Counted from the first letter of the stretch, positions 25,389-35,217 are shown. The stretch: 64,000 nt of DNA from Ignavibacteriales bacterium (GCA_016707585.1 JADJHL010000008.1:1-64000); one strand, 5' to 3'. The notes: generated from the letters alone by a model not told the origin. Made by a program: numbers and translations.

Positions 25389-27707
25389 ATGGGAAGAATT
25401 TTCATTTCTAAAATCAGCTCGACTAATCATCCAGAGCAATTCGAGCAAAATTTTTATGCTGGTGGTAAACCAGAAAGCACCTGGTATGGCGGAATTAAAG
25501 TAGGCGATTTCGTATTCCCCATCTTTCAACAAAAAATTTCAAAATTATGGCGTGTAACATCATTCGATAACACACCAAATAGTATCAATCCAAATGGATC
25601 TGCTAGATTTGAAATAATAAAAACCTTCCAAAATCCATTGGGGTTAGCTTCTACTTTTACTCGTTATAAAAATTTTGAGATGGATTTAATCCTGTTAAAT
25701 AAATGTGTTAAATCTACGGGTTCTGCAAAGATAGGTTTTTATGAAATTTTATGTAATTCAAAATGTCCAAATGCTGATCAAATAGATTTTTCAGAAAAGA
25801 GAAGTTTTTATTTGGCTAATAACCAGCCAAATAAGAAAATAGATTTCAATGAGGGTGATATCAGAATACTTATATCAAATATTGATGAATTGCAAATTGA
25901 GGACATCCAAATTTATGCAAACGGAAATTTCACTGAATACCGAATTCTTAAGGATCTATATTTCAAAAAGAATAAAGTCGGTGAGAGATATAGCATTAGC
26001 GAATTGTATAACTACGCAAAGGTTGATAACGCAAACAATAAGGAGAAATTTCTAAGTGCTGCGATTGATGAATTAAAATCCAATGGTATTTTTTCTGTTA
26101 CAAATCCGATCAGTTTGTATGATAATTTAATTGTTGGCAGAAGGCGATCCTATTCGAAGAAGAAAGAAATAACTGAAGATGTTCCTCAGGATCCTACTTC
26201 TGATGAAATTGAGCTAACTGATGAGCAAATAGGGAAATATAAAGAGTATGTAGACATACTTAAATTTTCTCCCAATCTAATTTTATATGGACCTCCCGGA
26301 ACTGGGAAAACTTATGCAACCGAAAGAATAATTGAAACTTTTGAAAATTACAGAACCGGTGAAGAAAAAACATTCAGAGAAATTCAAGAAGAAGGCAGAG
26401 TCGATTTTGTAACCTTTCACCAATCTTTTTCATATGAAGAATTTGTTGAAGGATTAAGACCTGTAGTTAAGTCCGATATTGAATCAGAGGAACAATCCGA
26501 CTTTGATGATCTAAAATATAAAGTTCAGGATGGTCTATTAAAACAAATCGCTGACAAGGCTTCGTTAGGACAAATAAGCAAAGAGTTTGATGGAATTGAT
26601 CTTAAGAAGGTTGGGCAAGGAAATAAAATATGGAAAATTTCTCTAGGGGCTAAAAATTTCGAAGAAGAAATATATAGTGATTGTATTAAATCAAACACAA
26701 TTGCTATTGGTTGGCTCAAAAATAAGAAACTTCACGACTTGGATTATGAGAATATTTATAATGAGTTAATGAAAAACTCTCAGGATAGTTCAAAAAAGAG
26801 AACAAATGATGCGAGCAGTATTCATAATTTCGTAAATAAAATGCAAATTGGTGACTTTGTGCTTGTGTTTGGTTCTGTTACTTCGATAAGAGCTGTTGGT
26901 ATTATTGAAAGCGAATACTACTGGGATAAAGACTCCCTAGAAAAATATCCTCATAGACGCAAAGTTCAGTGGATAAGAATATTCGACCAGCCGATAGATA
27001 TTTTAAGATATAATGGGAATACCAGGCTTACTCTAAAAACAGTATATGAATTATCAAGAATAAAATTTTCAGATATAAAAGAAATCTTGATGATTGGACA
27101 ACCAGAACCTAAGACAGATACCGATAAGGAAATACCATTTTATCTCGTAATCGATGAAATTAACAGAGGTAATATTTCAAAAATATTTGGCGAACTAATT
27201 ACTCTCATCGAAAAAGATAAAAGGAACAAGATCAAGGTGAAATTACCATATTCACAAAGTGAATTTTCCCTACCTTCCAATTTATATATTATTGGGACGA
27301 TGAATTCGGCAGATAGAAGCATTGCAATTCTGGATACAGCACTAAGGAGAAGATTTATTTTTAAGGAGATTGAACCAGATGCAGAAATTATTAAAGAAAA
27401 CTATCAGTATATCGACGAAGATATTGACCTTGCTGAATTACTTAATAAGCTCAATTCTAAGGTTACAGAAAAATTAGATAGAGATCATAGAATAGGGCAT
27501 TCCTATTTTTTAGATGTCTACCATTTGAATCAATTCAAGATCATCTGGTATCATCAGATTATTCCATTACTTATGGAGTACTTTTATAATGATGCTGAAG
27601 TATTAAAATATATCATTGGCGAATCATTTATTGATAAAAAGACTTCTCAGATAAAAATGATACCATCTGATGAAGAATTCAAAAAAGCTATTTTAAGTAT
27701 TAAATAG
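25389..27707 (+). CDS. mcrB: McrB-type AAA+ GTPase with EVE-like domains
   Basis: 772 residues. The N-terminus (MGRIFISKIS, WYGGIKVGDFVFPIF) looks like a PUA/EVE-type modified-base reader, about 1-170. The AAA+ motor has Walker A GPPGTGKT (301-308), TFHQSFSYEEFVEGLRP (sensor region), Walker B YLVIDEINRGNISKIFGE (about 585-602), the McrB signature GTMNSADRSI and LRRRF arginine finger. A separate domain is inserted between Walker A and B at about 405-540 (IWKISLG, IAIGWLKNKK, GDFVLVFGSVTSIRAVG), itself EVE-like. McrB translocates DNA using GTP and recruits McrC to cut methylated DNA; mcrC follows 10 bases later. Confidence 0.88.
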   Translation: MGRIFISKISSTNHPEQFEQNFYAGGKPESTWYGGIKVGDFVFPIFQQKISKLWRVTSFDNTPNSINPNGSARFEIIKTFQNPLGLASTFTRYKNFEMDLILLNKCVKSTGSAKIGFYEILCNSKCPNADQIDFSEKRSFYLANNQPNKKIDFNEGDIRILISNIDELQIEDIQIYANGNFTEYRILKDLYFKKNKVGERYSISELYNYAKVDNANNKEKFLSAAIDELKSNGIFSVTNPISLYDNLIVGRRRSYSKKKEITEDVPQDPTSDEIELTDEQIGKYKEYVDILKFSPNLILYGPPGTGKTYATERIIETFENYRTGEEKTFREIQEEGRVDFVTFHQSFSYEEFVEGLRPVVKSDIESEEQSDFDDLKYKVQDGLLKQIADKASLGQISKEFDGIDLKKVGQGNKIWKISLGAKNFEEEIYSDCIKSNTIAIGWLKNKKLHDLDYENIYNELMKNSQDSSKKRTNDASSIHNFVNKMQIGDFVLVFGSVTSIRAVGIIESEYYWDKDSLEKYPHRRKVQWIRIFDQPIDILRYNGNTRLTLKTVYELSRIKFSDIKEILMIGQPEPKTDTDKEIPFYLVIDEINRGNISKIFGELITLIEKDKRNKIKVKLPYSQSEFSLPSNLYIIGTMNSADRSIAILDTALRRRFIFKEIEPDAEIIKENYQYIDEDIDLAELLNKLNSKVTEKLDRDHRIGHSYFLDVYHLNQFKIIWYHQIIPLLMEYFYNDAEVLKYIIGESFIDKKTSQIKMIPSDEEFKKAILSIK

Positions 27708-27717
27708 AGGCACCCTT

Positions 27718-29002
27718 TTGAATTCTGTGATTACAATATATCAGGATTATTACAATAAATTAGATGACTATAAAGACCACCTTCATAACTTATTAGCGCT
27801 CAGGGATATTGTTAGTCATAACAATTTTTCACTGCAAGTAGATGGGACAATTCAAATAAAAAATTATGTTGGATTTTTCCAAAAGAATAATACCAGCATA
27901 CAAATTCTTCCCAAAATATTTGCAAAGAGCTACTCTCCGGATTCGCAAACTTCAGAAGTTGATTTGTCGCTCGATTTTGTATATAGATTACTTTATTGGA
28001 GTGGTTTTCTCAGCCACAAAAACTTTCACCTCAATCCATAAAAGATTATAAATCGGATTTGCTGGAAATTTTTATAGCCATCTTTATAAATGAATTTATC
28101 ATTCTTTACAGCAAAAATATAAATAGAAGATATGAACAGTACGAAGAGAATCAGCATTTTATCCGCGGTAAAATTCTATTTAGTGAAACAATCAGAAGGA
28201 ACCCGATTTTACGTCATTTACATTATGTAAGGTATGATGATTTCACTGTCAACAATCCGATGAATCAGATTTTTAAGGCTTTGATATTAAAATTATTAAA
28301 AAGAACTAAAAGTCTAGAGAATAAAAAAAATCTGGTTATTGGTCTTACATTTCTGCAAGATGTTGAATTGAAAAATCTGAACTTAGCAATATTTAATCAA
28401 GTTCAATTTGATCGATTAAATACACAATACGAGAAATTATTTAACCTGGCTCGCCTGTTTTTTCATAATCTCCAACCAGGATTAAGTATCGGGAAAGAGA
28501 ATACATTTAGCTTTTTGGTTCCTATACATCTATTATTTGAAAATTTTGTTGCGAAGATTATCGAAAGTCTGAGTGATGAGCATTTTATATTTGAATATCA
28601 TAAACAAAATTTATATTTAGGATATCTGGGTACCAAACAAGTTTTCAACTTGAACCCGATTTTACTATAACAAGAAACGAGAAGTTTATTACAATTCTTG
28701 ATACTAAGTATAAATATCCTTTTGATAAATATGGCCAGATTAAAATTGATACTGATGATCTTTACCAATTATCAACATATGCGATTAGATATAATTGTAA
28801 AAATCTAGTGATTATCTATCCTAAATTTCTTGGAATAAATGCGAAAAATGATCTTTTAACAGATTATAGGCTAATAACCGTTTTGGGAGACATTAGATTG
28901 ATGATCGTACAAATTGATATTATGGAGAAAGACATAACAAAATTAACAATGAATTTGAAAAGAATTATTTATCCTAAAGAAGAGTTGGAATTTGTAAGTT
29001 AG
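27718..29002 (+). pseudogene. mcrC: McrC nuclease subunit, two frameshifts
   Basis: Three frames, 27718-28041, 27996-28670 and about 28675-29002, together make an McrC of normal length (about 427 residues). Adding one T to the TTTT run at about 27999 joins LLYWSGF to SQPQKLSPQSIKDYKSDLL. Adding one T to the TTTT run near 28645 joins TKQV to FQLEPDFTITRNEKFITILD. The last frame holds the catalytic PD-(D/E)XK core (EPDFTI, then ILDTKYK). The TTG start at 27718 has AGAGG upstream. Both breaks are one-base losses in equal-length T runs, so sequencing error is likely; otherwise the McrBC system is inactive. Confidence 0.85.
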
Positions 29003-29104
29003 CCATGCGATATTACGTGGGTGTTAGCATAAAATCCTTTCAAAATGTTAAATACATTCAGTAAAAAATTTATTGATGTCGTATTGAAATAATTATGGTG
29101 TTAA

Positions 29105-32100
29105 ATGACAATTAACTTCGATCAAAAGTTTATAAAGACACTTCGCCAAAAGCTGACAGTTGGTAACGCACGTTCAGTCCACTTAAATTCATTACCTGGC
29201 CGTTATGCAACAAGACTTGATTTATCAAACTTGTCATCAGTAAAAGAAAATCTTCCTGATGATTTTATTAAAACACTACTATCTAAGCCTAACTTTAATT
29301 TTGAAATATCTCTAAATCATCTAGACACATCAAAACTAGAAGAAGAAGAAAGAATAAAAGTTAACTTGCTTGCAAAGAGACTTAACAGTCTTTATTATGA
29401 AAACAATGACAACTTTTTAGAATTTGGTATCCAAACATTTGGATTTGGATTTCCACTGCTTATTCGTCGCGACAAGCAGACTAATGCATCAATAATTGCA
29501 GCGCCTTTGTTAATCTGGAATCTAGATATCCAGAAGAGTTCAACTACAGCTAACAAGTGGATTATAAAAAGGGGTGATGATTATCCAATATCAATAAATG
29601 AAGTGCTTATATCTCACATCCAGAAAGATGAAAATATTAACATCAATCGTTTGGATGTTGAATATCTTGAGGATGCATTGATTGATTTTGATGAACTTAA
29701 TGCTATAACCAATGAAATATTTGGACAACTTGGAATAAAAACTGACCATTTATTTTCAAAGGTTGAGAAATGCGTAAAGGATAAATCAGAGCTTAAAAAT
29801 CTTACTCAAGAGAAACCGTGGGTACTTTGGGCTGGAATATTTGGACTGTACCGTTCACAAAAAGAAAGTCTAATAAAGGAGTACGATAAACTTCTTGAAA
29901 AGCCAGATATAATAACATCTGAACAACTGAAGCCAGAACATTATACTACCTCATCAGTAAGCGCAGTTGAAACTGATCCGAGCCAAATTGGAATTCTTAA
30001 TGCATTAAGGACTGAGAACGAGATTATTATTCAGGGCCCACCGGGATGTGGTAAAAGCCAATCATTAACTGCGCTAATTTCTAATGCATTAGTAGAAAAG
30101 AAAAAGTGTCTTATTGTGTGTGAAAAGAAAACAGCGCTCGATGTAATCTATAATAATTTAGAGAAAGTAGATCTAGAAGAATTATGTGTAATTGTTGATG
30201 ATGTGTATAAGGACCGGCAAGCTATTGTTAAGAATGTTAGGCAACGCGCGGATGTAATAGGCAGGAATCAATTTCCCATCAGTAAAGAATTCGAATACTT
30301 CGTTGGGCAAGTAAATAAATACCGTGAACTGATAAACAAGAGTCACATCAGCCTCAATGATCAAATATTTGGAGATAGCAATTGGACCGAAGTTGTAGCG
30401 TTATACTTGAGATGCAACAAAAAAAATGATAGAAAAGAAATTGATTTAATATTAAATCCAAATTCATTTAAGTTCAATTATGATGAATACACTAGCATCG
30501 ATAGAGTTCTGTCTGATGCTATTAAAGTTATAAAACCTTTTGGTTCATTAAAGCATCCAATATTTGAAATATCATCAACCATATTCTCTGAGACGCGATC
30601 ATATCTGCTCATCCGGGAAGACATAATAAAAAAAATTGAGCAGATTAAAATTAAAATAGCTGAAGTCGATTCAGTTAGACTAGCATACTTTAATGAGTAT
30701 AGCTCTGAACTAGATAGGACTTACACTAGTCTGAACTCAAAACTAAATCAGTCACTATCTGATTTGTATGATCAAATCAATAAAAATCTTGAACTTAGCC
30801 CATTGTTCAATGATTTTTCTGCTATATCGAAAATTAAATTATCTATCTATTCGTTGTTCAGCAAAAAATATAAAAATGTAAAATCAGCAAAGACCAATCT
30901 TATTCAAACCTATAACGAGTTAGTTCTACATTTTAACAAATATGGGTTATTTGAATTTAGAAATGAAAATGGCTTAGATGAAGTAGATTACAAACGAACA
31001 TTAAATAATATTTCACAACTAAAAACTGGACTGAAGAATTGGTGGTTAGCTCTACCTGAAGAGAAAAAGATTGTGTTGAAAGAGCTTGAGTCGCTTAAAG
31101 TTGCAAGAGGGATAGCCTTTGAGACACAAACAAAAGCAGTTAAAAACAGATTCAGCCAAATATTTAATGAAATAAATCAAATAAACCTTTTTACAAAACA
31201 ATTTGAGTTTAAGGACTTTTCTTCATTTGATGAAATTGAAATTATCAATAATTATATCAAGATATCTCTTAAAGATGTTGAAAAGAATCTGGGCCTAATC
31301 AGAGAATTGTCAGTTTATTTTGAGTTCACAAAAAAACTCAATCAATATGAAAAGGATTTTGTATCAAATCTATTTAATAGTGAGATAGAAAATATTAAGG
31401 ATAAATTTAGGAGTTGGTATCTGTTCTGGCTGCTTGCAAATTATGAAAATGACAAACCAAGGAATGAGTCTGATATTACTGAGTTGATAAGTAATGAAAC
31501 TGAATTAAAACGAGCGCAATTAGTTAAGATTCTAAATACTTGGCGGAACAAACAATCAAAAGCGATTGAGCGATTCAAAAATAAAAGCATTCCATTGCAG
31601 ACACTATATAATCTCAAAGGAACGGCAACAAACAAACGCAATCCATTAAGAAAAATTATCTCCTCTGATTTTAATTTCTTTACTGATTTTTTTCCGGTAA
31701 TACTCACTAACCCAGTTGCTTGCAGTTCCATAATCCCTCTGAAAGAAAATATTTTTGACTTTGTGATTTTTGATGAGGCATCTCAGCTTCGTTTGGAGGA
31801 TACTTTCACATCAATTATAAGAGGGAAGTACAAGATAATTTCAGGCGATAAACATCAGATGCCGCCTTCAAATTATTTTGGTGCAAAGGTTTCAATCGAA
31901 GATGCTGAAGAGATTGAAAAAGAAACAGATGAAATAGTATTCTCAGAATCTGATAGTTTGCTTGCATTGGCCGAGAGCGAGTCTTTACTATCATTTGCAG
32001 AGAGTTCAGGTTTTAGATATTCACCTCTAGATATTCATTATCGATCCAGACATCCGCATTTGATAAATTTTTCTAATGCAGCTTTTTATGGTTCAAGACT

Positions 32101-33082
32101 TATCCCAATGCCTCCGAAGGATAATCAGAAAGCAATTAGATTTTTTGAGGTCAATGGAATGTATGAGAATCACAAAGGTGTAAATTATAGTGAAGCGTTG
32201 AAGGCAATTGAATTATTAAAATCTCATATCCCTGATTTTTTATCTGGAAAGTATGAGTCCATTGGAATTGCCACCTTGAATATGTTTCAACGCAATCTAA
32301 TTTTAGAACAAATCAGAGAAGTTGCACAAACTGATAGTGAATTTGCTTCAGTCATTGATAGTCTTTCATCATCAAAAAACTTTTTTGTAAAAAATCTAGA
32401 AAATATTCAAGGTGATGAAAAAGATATAATTATACTATCTACAACCTTTGGTTTAACAAGCGAAGGATCTTTCATCCAAAATTTTGGACCATTAAACCAG
32501 GATAAAGGTTATAAATTATTAAATGTTATTGTTACACGAGCAAAGCACAAGCTATATGTATGTACTTCAATCCCTCAAAATTATTATATGCGCTATGCAG
32601 ATGAAGTAAAAGCCAAAGGTAATGTTGGCAAGGGAATATTTTATGCCTATCTGGCTTATACAAAATCACTCGAAGATGAAAACTTTGGGCAGACAGAATC
32701 AATATTAAATTTACTCTCAAGCCAATGTTCTGAAAAAGTCCAATCAATGTCTATGTTTACAGAATCAGTATTTGAACAAGAAGTAGTTGATTATCTCTCG
32801 GAATATATTGACCCAAAGAGAATAGTAACGCAGTACAAAGTAGGCGGGTTTAGGATTGATATTGTGATAACGCCTTTGAATGGTAAAACAAAACCGATAG
32901 CCATTGAATGTGATGGGGCAGCATATCATAGCAGTCCTGAAGCATATGCCTGGGATATGTTTAGACAAAAACGTTTAGAAGAAAATGGTTTTAACTTTTA
33001 TCGTATTTGGTCTGCAAAATGGTGGGATAATACAGAGAAAGAAGTGAAAGAACTAGTGGAATTTATCTTGAAAGTTGAATAA
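29105..33082 (+). CDS. Superfamily 1 helicase with C-terminal Vsr-like nuclease
   Basis: 1325 residues. The N-terminal part (about 1-290) resembles the DUF4011-like front of large Upf1-type helicases. Walker A is IIIQGPPGCGKSQSLTALIS (308-327). A long helical insertion at about 400-860 separates it from the DEAD-like motif II FDFVIFDEASQLRLED and motif III ISGDKHQMPP. Motifs V/VI are NIQGDEKDIIILSTTFGL and LLNVIVTRAKHKLYV. The C-terminal 110 residues form a Vsr/MTES_1575-type endonuclease: VGGFRIDIVI, PIAIECDGAAYHSSPEA, RIWSAKWW. A single-chain DNA unwinding and cutting machine, typical of defence islands. It follows mcrC by 102 bases. Confidence 0.85.
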   Translation: MTINFDQKFIKTLRQKLTVGNARSVHLNSLPGRYATRLDLSNLSSVKENLPDDFIKTLLSKPNFNFEISLNHLDTSKLEEEERIKVNLLAKRLNSLYYENNDNFLEFGIQTFGFGFPLLIRRDKQTNASIIAAPLLIWNLDIQKSSTTANKWIIKRGDDYPISINEVLISHIQKDENININRLDVEYLEDALIDFDELNAITNEIFGQLGIKTDHLFSKVEKCVKDKSELKNLTQEKPWVLWAGIFGLYRSQKESLIKEYDKLLEKPDIITSEQLKPEHYTTSSVSAVETDPSQIGILNALRTENEIIIQGPPGCGKSQSLTALISNALVEKKKCLIVCEKKTALDVIYNNLEKVDLEELCVIVDDVYKDRQAIVKNVRQRADVIGRNQFPISKEFEYFVGQVNKYRELINKSHISLNDQIFGDSNWTEVVALYLRCNKKNDRKEIDLILNPNSFKFNYDEYTSIDRVLSDAIKVIKPFGSLKHPIFEISSTIFSETRSYLLIREDIIKKIEQIKIKIAEVDSVRLAYFNEYSSELDRTYTSLNSKLNQSLSDLYDQINKNLELSPLFNDFSAISKIKLSIYSLFSKKYKNVKSAKTNLIQTYNELVLHFNKYGLFEFRNENGLDEVDYKRTLNNISQLKTGLKNWWLALPEEKKIVLKELESLKVARGIAFETQTKAVKNRFSQIFNEINQINLFTKQFEFKDFSSFDEIEIINNYIKISLKDVEKNLGLIRELSVYFEFTKKLNQYEKDFVSNLFNSEIENIKDKFRSWYLFWLLANYENDKPRNESDITELISNETELKRAQLVKILNTWRNKQSKAIERFKNKSIPLQTLYNLKGTATNKRNPLRKIISSDFNFFTDFFPVILTNPVACSSIIPLKENIFDFVIFDEASQLRLEDTFTSIIRGKYKIISGDKHQMPPSNYFGAKVSIEDAEEIEKETDEIVFSESDSLLALAESESLLSFAESSGFRYSPLDIHYRSRHPHLINFSNAAFYGSRLIPMPPKDNQKAIRFFEVNGMYENHKGVNYSEALKAIELLKSHIPDFLSGKYESIGIATLNMFQRNLILEQIREVAQTDSEFASVIDSLSSSKNFFVKNLENIQGDEKDIIILSTTFGLTSEGSFIQNFGPLNQDKGYKLLNVIVTRAKHKLYVCTSIPQNYYMRYADEVKAKGNVGKGIFYAYLAYTKSLEDENFGQTESILNLLSSQCSEKVQSMSMFTESVFEQEVVDYLSEYIDPKRIVTQYKVGGFRIDIVITPLNGKTKPIAIECDGAAYHSSPEAYAWDMFRQKRLEENGFNFYRIWSAKWWDNTEKEVKELVEFILKVE

Positions 33083-33101
33083 ATAGAGAATTATAAAATA
33101 A

Positions 33102-33878
33102 ATGCTCGGCGCAATAACAGGTGATATAATTGGTTCTGTATATGAATTCACAGATGAAAAACCAGAATTTGACTTTCCACTATTCGTAAAGGATTCTGAA
33201 TTTACAGATGATACAGTTTTAACTGTGGCACTTGCAGACAGTATCCTGAATGATTTTTCCTATTTAGATAAATTAAGACAATATTACCGTGGATATCCTG
33301 ATGCCGGATATGGGGGTATGTTTCATAAATGGGCTCGATCTAAAAATCCAAAGCCATATAACAGCTGGGGAAATGGTTCTGCTATGCGAGTAAGTCCAGT
33401 TGGCTGGGCTTACAATGATCTGGAAACAGTTTTGCAAAAAGCAAAAGAAAGTGCAGAAGTAACTCACAATCATCCTGAAGGAATTAAAGGTGCACAAGCA
33501 ACTGCTGCATCAATATTTCTTGCACGAACAAAAAATTCTAAAAAAGAAATAAAAGAATTTGTAGAAAAGAATTTTGAGTATAATCTAGATTTGGATCTTG
33601 AAGACTTAAGAAAAAATTATCGATTCAATGAAAGCTGCCAGGATACAGTACCTCAAGCAATATTTACTTTTTTGATCTCTGAAAACTTTGAAGATTCAAT
33701 TCGTAAAGCAATTTATATTGGTGGAGACAGTGATACTTTAGCTTGTATTAACGGATCAATAGCAGAAGCATTTTATGGTGGGGTACCGGAAGAAATTAAG
33801 TCTGAAGTTTATAAAAGAATGGATAGCAGAATTACAATAATCACGAATGATTTTAGAGAAAAGTTTATAAGTAAATAA
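33102..33878 (+). CDS. ADP-ribosylglycohydrolase family protein
   Basis: 258 residues. MLGAITGDIIGSVYEFT, then FTDDTVLTVALADSIL (the D-D-T metal site), SWGNGSAMRVSPVGWAY, and the C-terminal YIGGDSDTLACINGSIAEAF (second D-x-D-T metal motif) define the DraG/ARH fold with two Mg ions. It removes ADP-ribose from proteins, nucleic acids or small molecules; the substrate is unknown. Its stop abuts the HD gene start with no gap, and it lies 20 bases after the helicase-nuclease, so all three may be cotranscribed. Confidence 0.92.
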   Translation: MLGAITGDIIGSVYEFTDEKPEFDFPLFVKDSEFTDDTVLTVALADSILNDFSYLDKLRQYYRGYPDAGYGGMFHKWARSKNPKPYNSWGNGSAMRVSPVGWAYNDLETVLQKAKESAEVTHNHPEGIKGAQATAASIFLARTKNSKKEIKEFVEKNFEYNLDLDLEDLRKNYRFNESCQDTVPQAIFTFLISENFEDSIRKAIYIGGDSDTLACINGSIAEAFYGGVPEEIKSEVYKRMDSRITIITNDFREKFISK

Positions 33879-34304
33879 ATGTCATTACTTGAACGAGCAA
33901 TAGAAATAGCAGTAACAGCACACAAAGAACAAGTTGATAAAGCAGGGAAGCCTTACATTTTACATCCATTAAGACTTATGTTTAAGATGCAAACTGAAAA
34001 CGAAATGATTGCTGCTGTGTTACACGATGTTGTTGAAGATACTGATTGGACAATTGAAAAATTGCAAGCTGAAGGATTTGATGAAGAAGTTATTACTGCT
34101 GTTAAATTATTAACTCACGATAAAAAAGTTCCCTACAAAAAGTACATTGAAGCAATTAAAACAAATAAGATTGCTCTAAAAGTAAAGCTTGCTGATCTTG
34201 AAGATAATATGGATATAAAAAGAATTGCAAAACCTAAGTTTAGAGATTATGCAAGACTGGCTGAGTATCTAAAATACTATAATGAGTTGAAGAAACTTGA
34301 TTAA
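33879..34304 (+). CDS. Small HD-domain hydrolase (RelA/SpoT hydrolase- or MESH1-like)
   Basis: 141 residues forming only the HD domain of the SpoT family: AIEIAVTAHKEQVDKAGKPY, ILHPLRL (His), AAVLHDVVEDTDWT (the H-D pair and E-D), and VKLADLEDNMD (terminal Asp). No synthetase or regulatory domain is present, as in MESH1-type enzymes that hydrolyse (p)ppGpp or NADPH. It starts on the base after the ADP-ribosylglycohydrolase stop codon. The pairing of two nucleotide-signal erasers beside a defence island is notable, but a link is inferred. Confidence 0.88.
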   Translation: MSLLERAIEIAVTAHKEQVDKAGKPYILHPLRLMFKMQTENEMIAAVLHDVVEDTDWTIEKLQAEGFDEEVITAVKLLTHDKKVPYKKYIEAIKTNKIALKVKLADLEDNMDIKRIAKPKFRDYARLAEYLKYYNELKKLD

Positions 34305-34411
34305 GATAAAAGCGAATTTGCAAAGAATTCATTTACACCTGGGGAATATGAAACTTAAGTTGATCTAAAAAAGTTAAAAAGAAGAATGTTTGAAAATAGA
34401 GAATAAAAACT

Positions 34412-35131
34412 ATGACTACTTGGCTAATAATCTATTTTTATTTTGGGGTTTTTACATTTCTTTTTCTAAAAAAGGCAAATAAGAATTATCACTTAACCAT
34501 TGCTGAAAATATTTCGACTTTCTTAATAACGGTCCTGCTATTTCCAATTAGTATCATTTTAATAGTTAAAGATAAATTTTTTCCAGTAGATTTTAACAAA
34601 AAGCATAGGATAAATCTATTTCGAAATCAAATAAATATAATTAAGAATTTTACAAAGCACAGTAAAGTTAAAATTATTGATGATTCATTAATTAGAAGTA
34701 TTAGTGATTTCCAAAAAGGGAATTTTTTTTACGATATTACTTTAAAACATCTAATAAAAACGGCTGAATATTTTATAATTGAAGGCAAAGAACTTGAAAA
34801 AGAATCTGATGGAAGTGGTCTGCGAGAAGATGGTACAATTGTAATGTATGAAACAATAAGAGTTGGTTGGTTCTTCGCAATGACTTATGAATTTATGAAA
34901 ACTATTTATAAAATAGATAAGAACACACAGGAAAGAATAATTGAGGCCTTAGAAGAACTGAGTAAAGATCCAATACAAATAAGGGGTGAAGTTATAAAAG
35001 CTTTGAAAAGTAATTTAAACATTTTATGGCAATTTAGAATTGGAAATTACTTTTTGGTTTATCAACCTGATCAAGAAAACTATCAAATAATTCTTCATAC
35101 TCTTTCAACACGTAGTGAGTTATTTGAATGA
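34412..35131 (+). CDS. Membrane protein with C-terminal RelE/ParE-like domain
   Basis: 239 residues. Two N-terminal membrane segments (TTWLIIYFYFGVFTFLFL and ISTFLITVLLFPISIILIV) are followed by a polar region and, at about 170-239, ALEELSKDPIQIRGEVIKAL, LWQFRIGNYFLVYQPDQENY and IILHTLSTRSELFE. This last part fits the RelE/ParE toxin fold, with its L-W-x-x-R-I-G-x-Y-x-x-x-Y pattern. A membrane-tethered RelE-like domain is uncommon. No antitoxin gene is evident beside it: the next reading frame is the low-complexity G-rich stretch. The domain match is by eye. Confidence 0.6.
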   Translation: MTTWLIIYFYFGVFTFLFLKKANKNYHLTIAENISTFLITVLLFPISIILIVKDKFFPVDFNKKHRINLFRNQINIIKNFTKHSKVKIIDDSLIRSISDFQKGNFFYDITLKHLIKTAEYFIIEGKELEKESDGSGLREDGTIVMYETIRVGWFFAMTYEFMKTIYKIDKNTQERIIEALEELSKDPIQIRGEVIKALKSNLNILWQFRIGNYFLVYQPDQENYQIILHTLSTRSELFE

Positions 35132-35160
35132 CAATATTACAAGACAAATTGGAAAGGACC

Positions 35161-35217
35161 CCGGGGGGGGGGGAGAGGGGTGAAGGGGGGAAAGGGGGGG
35201 GGAATCACCCGGGGGGG
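35161..35217 (+). other. Abrupt G-tract cluster, possible artefact or G-quadruplex
   Basis: Runs of 11, 4, 6, 9 and 7 consecutive G occur within 57 bases (35163-35173, 35177-35180, 35185-35190, 35094+ to 35102 offset i.e. 35194-35202, and 35211-35217), twice joined as CCCGGGG. The surroundings are AT-rich. The purine-rich strand bias continues to about 35290 (GAAGAGAAAGAG, AAGAGGAAGAGAAGAAG). A frame through it, 35128-35325, encodes only low-complexity Gly/Lys/Arg and is not called as a gene. It may be a G-quadruplex region, or a low-quality or chimeric patch. Confidence 0.55.
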
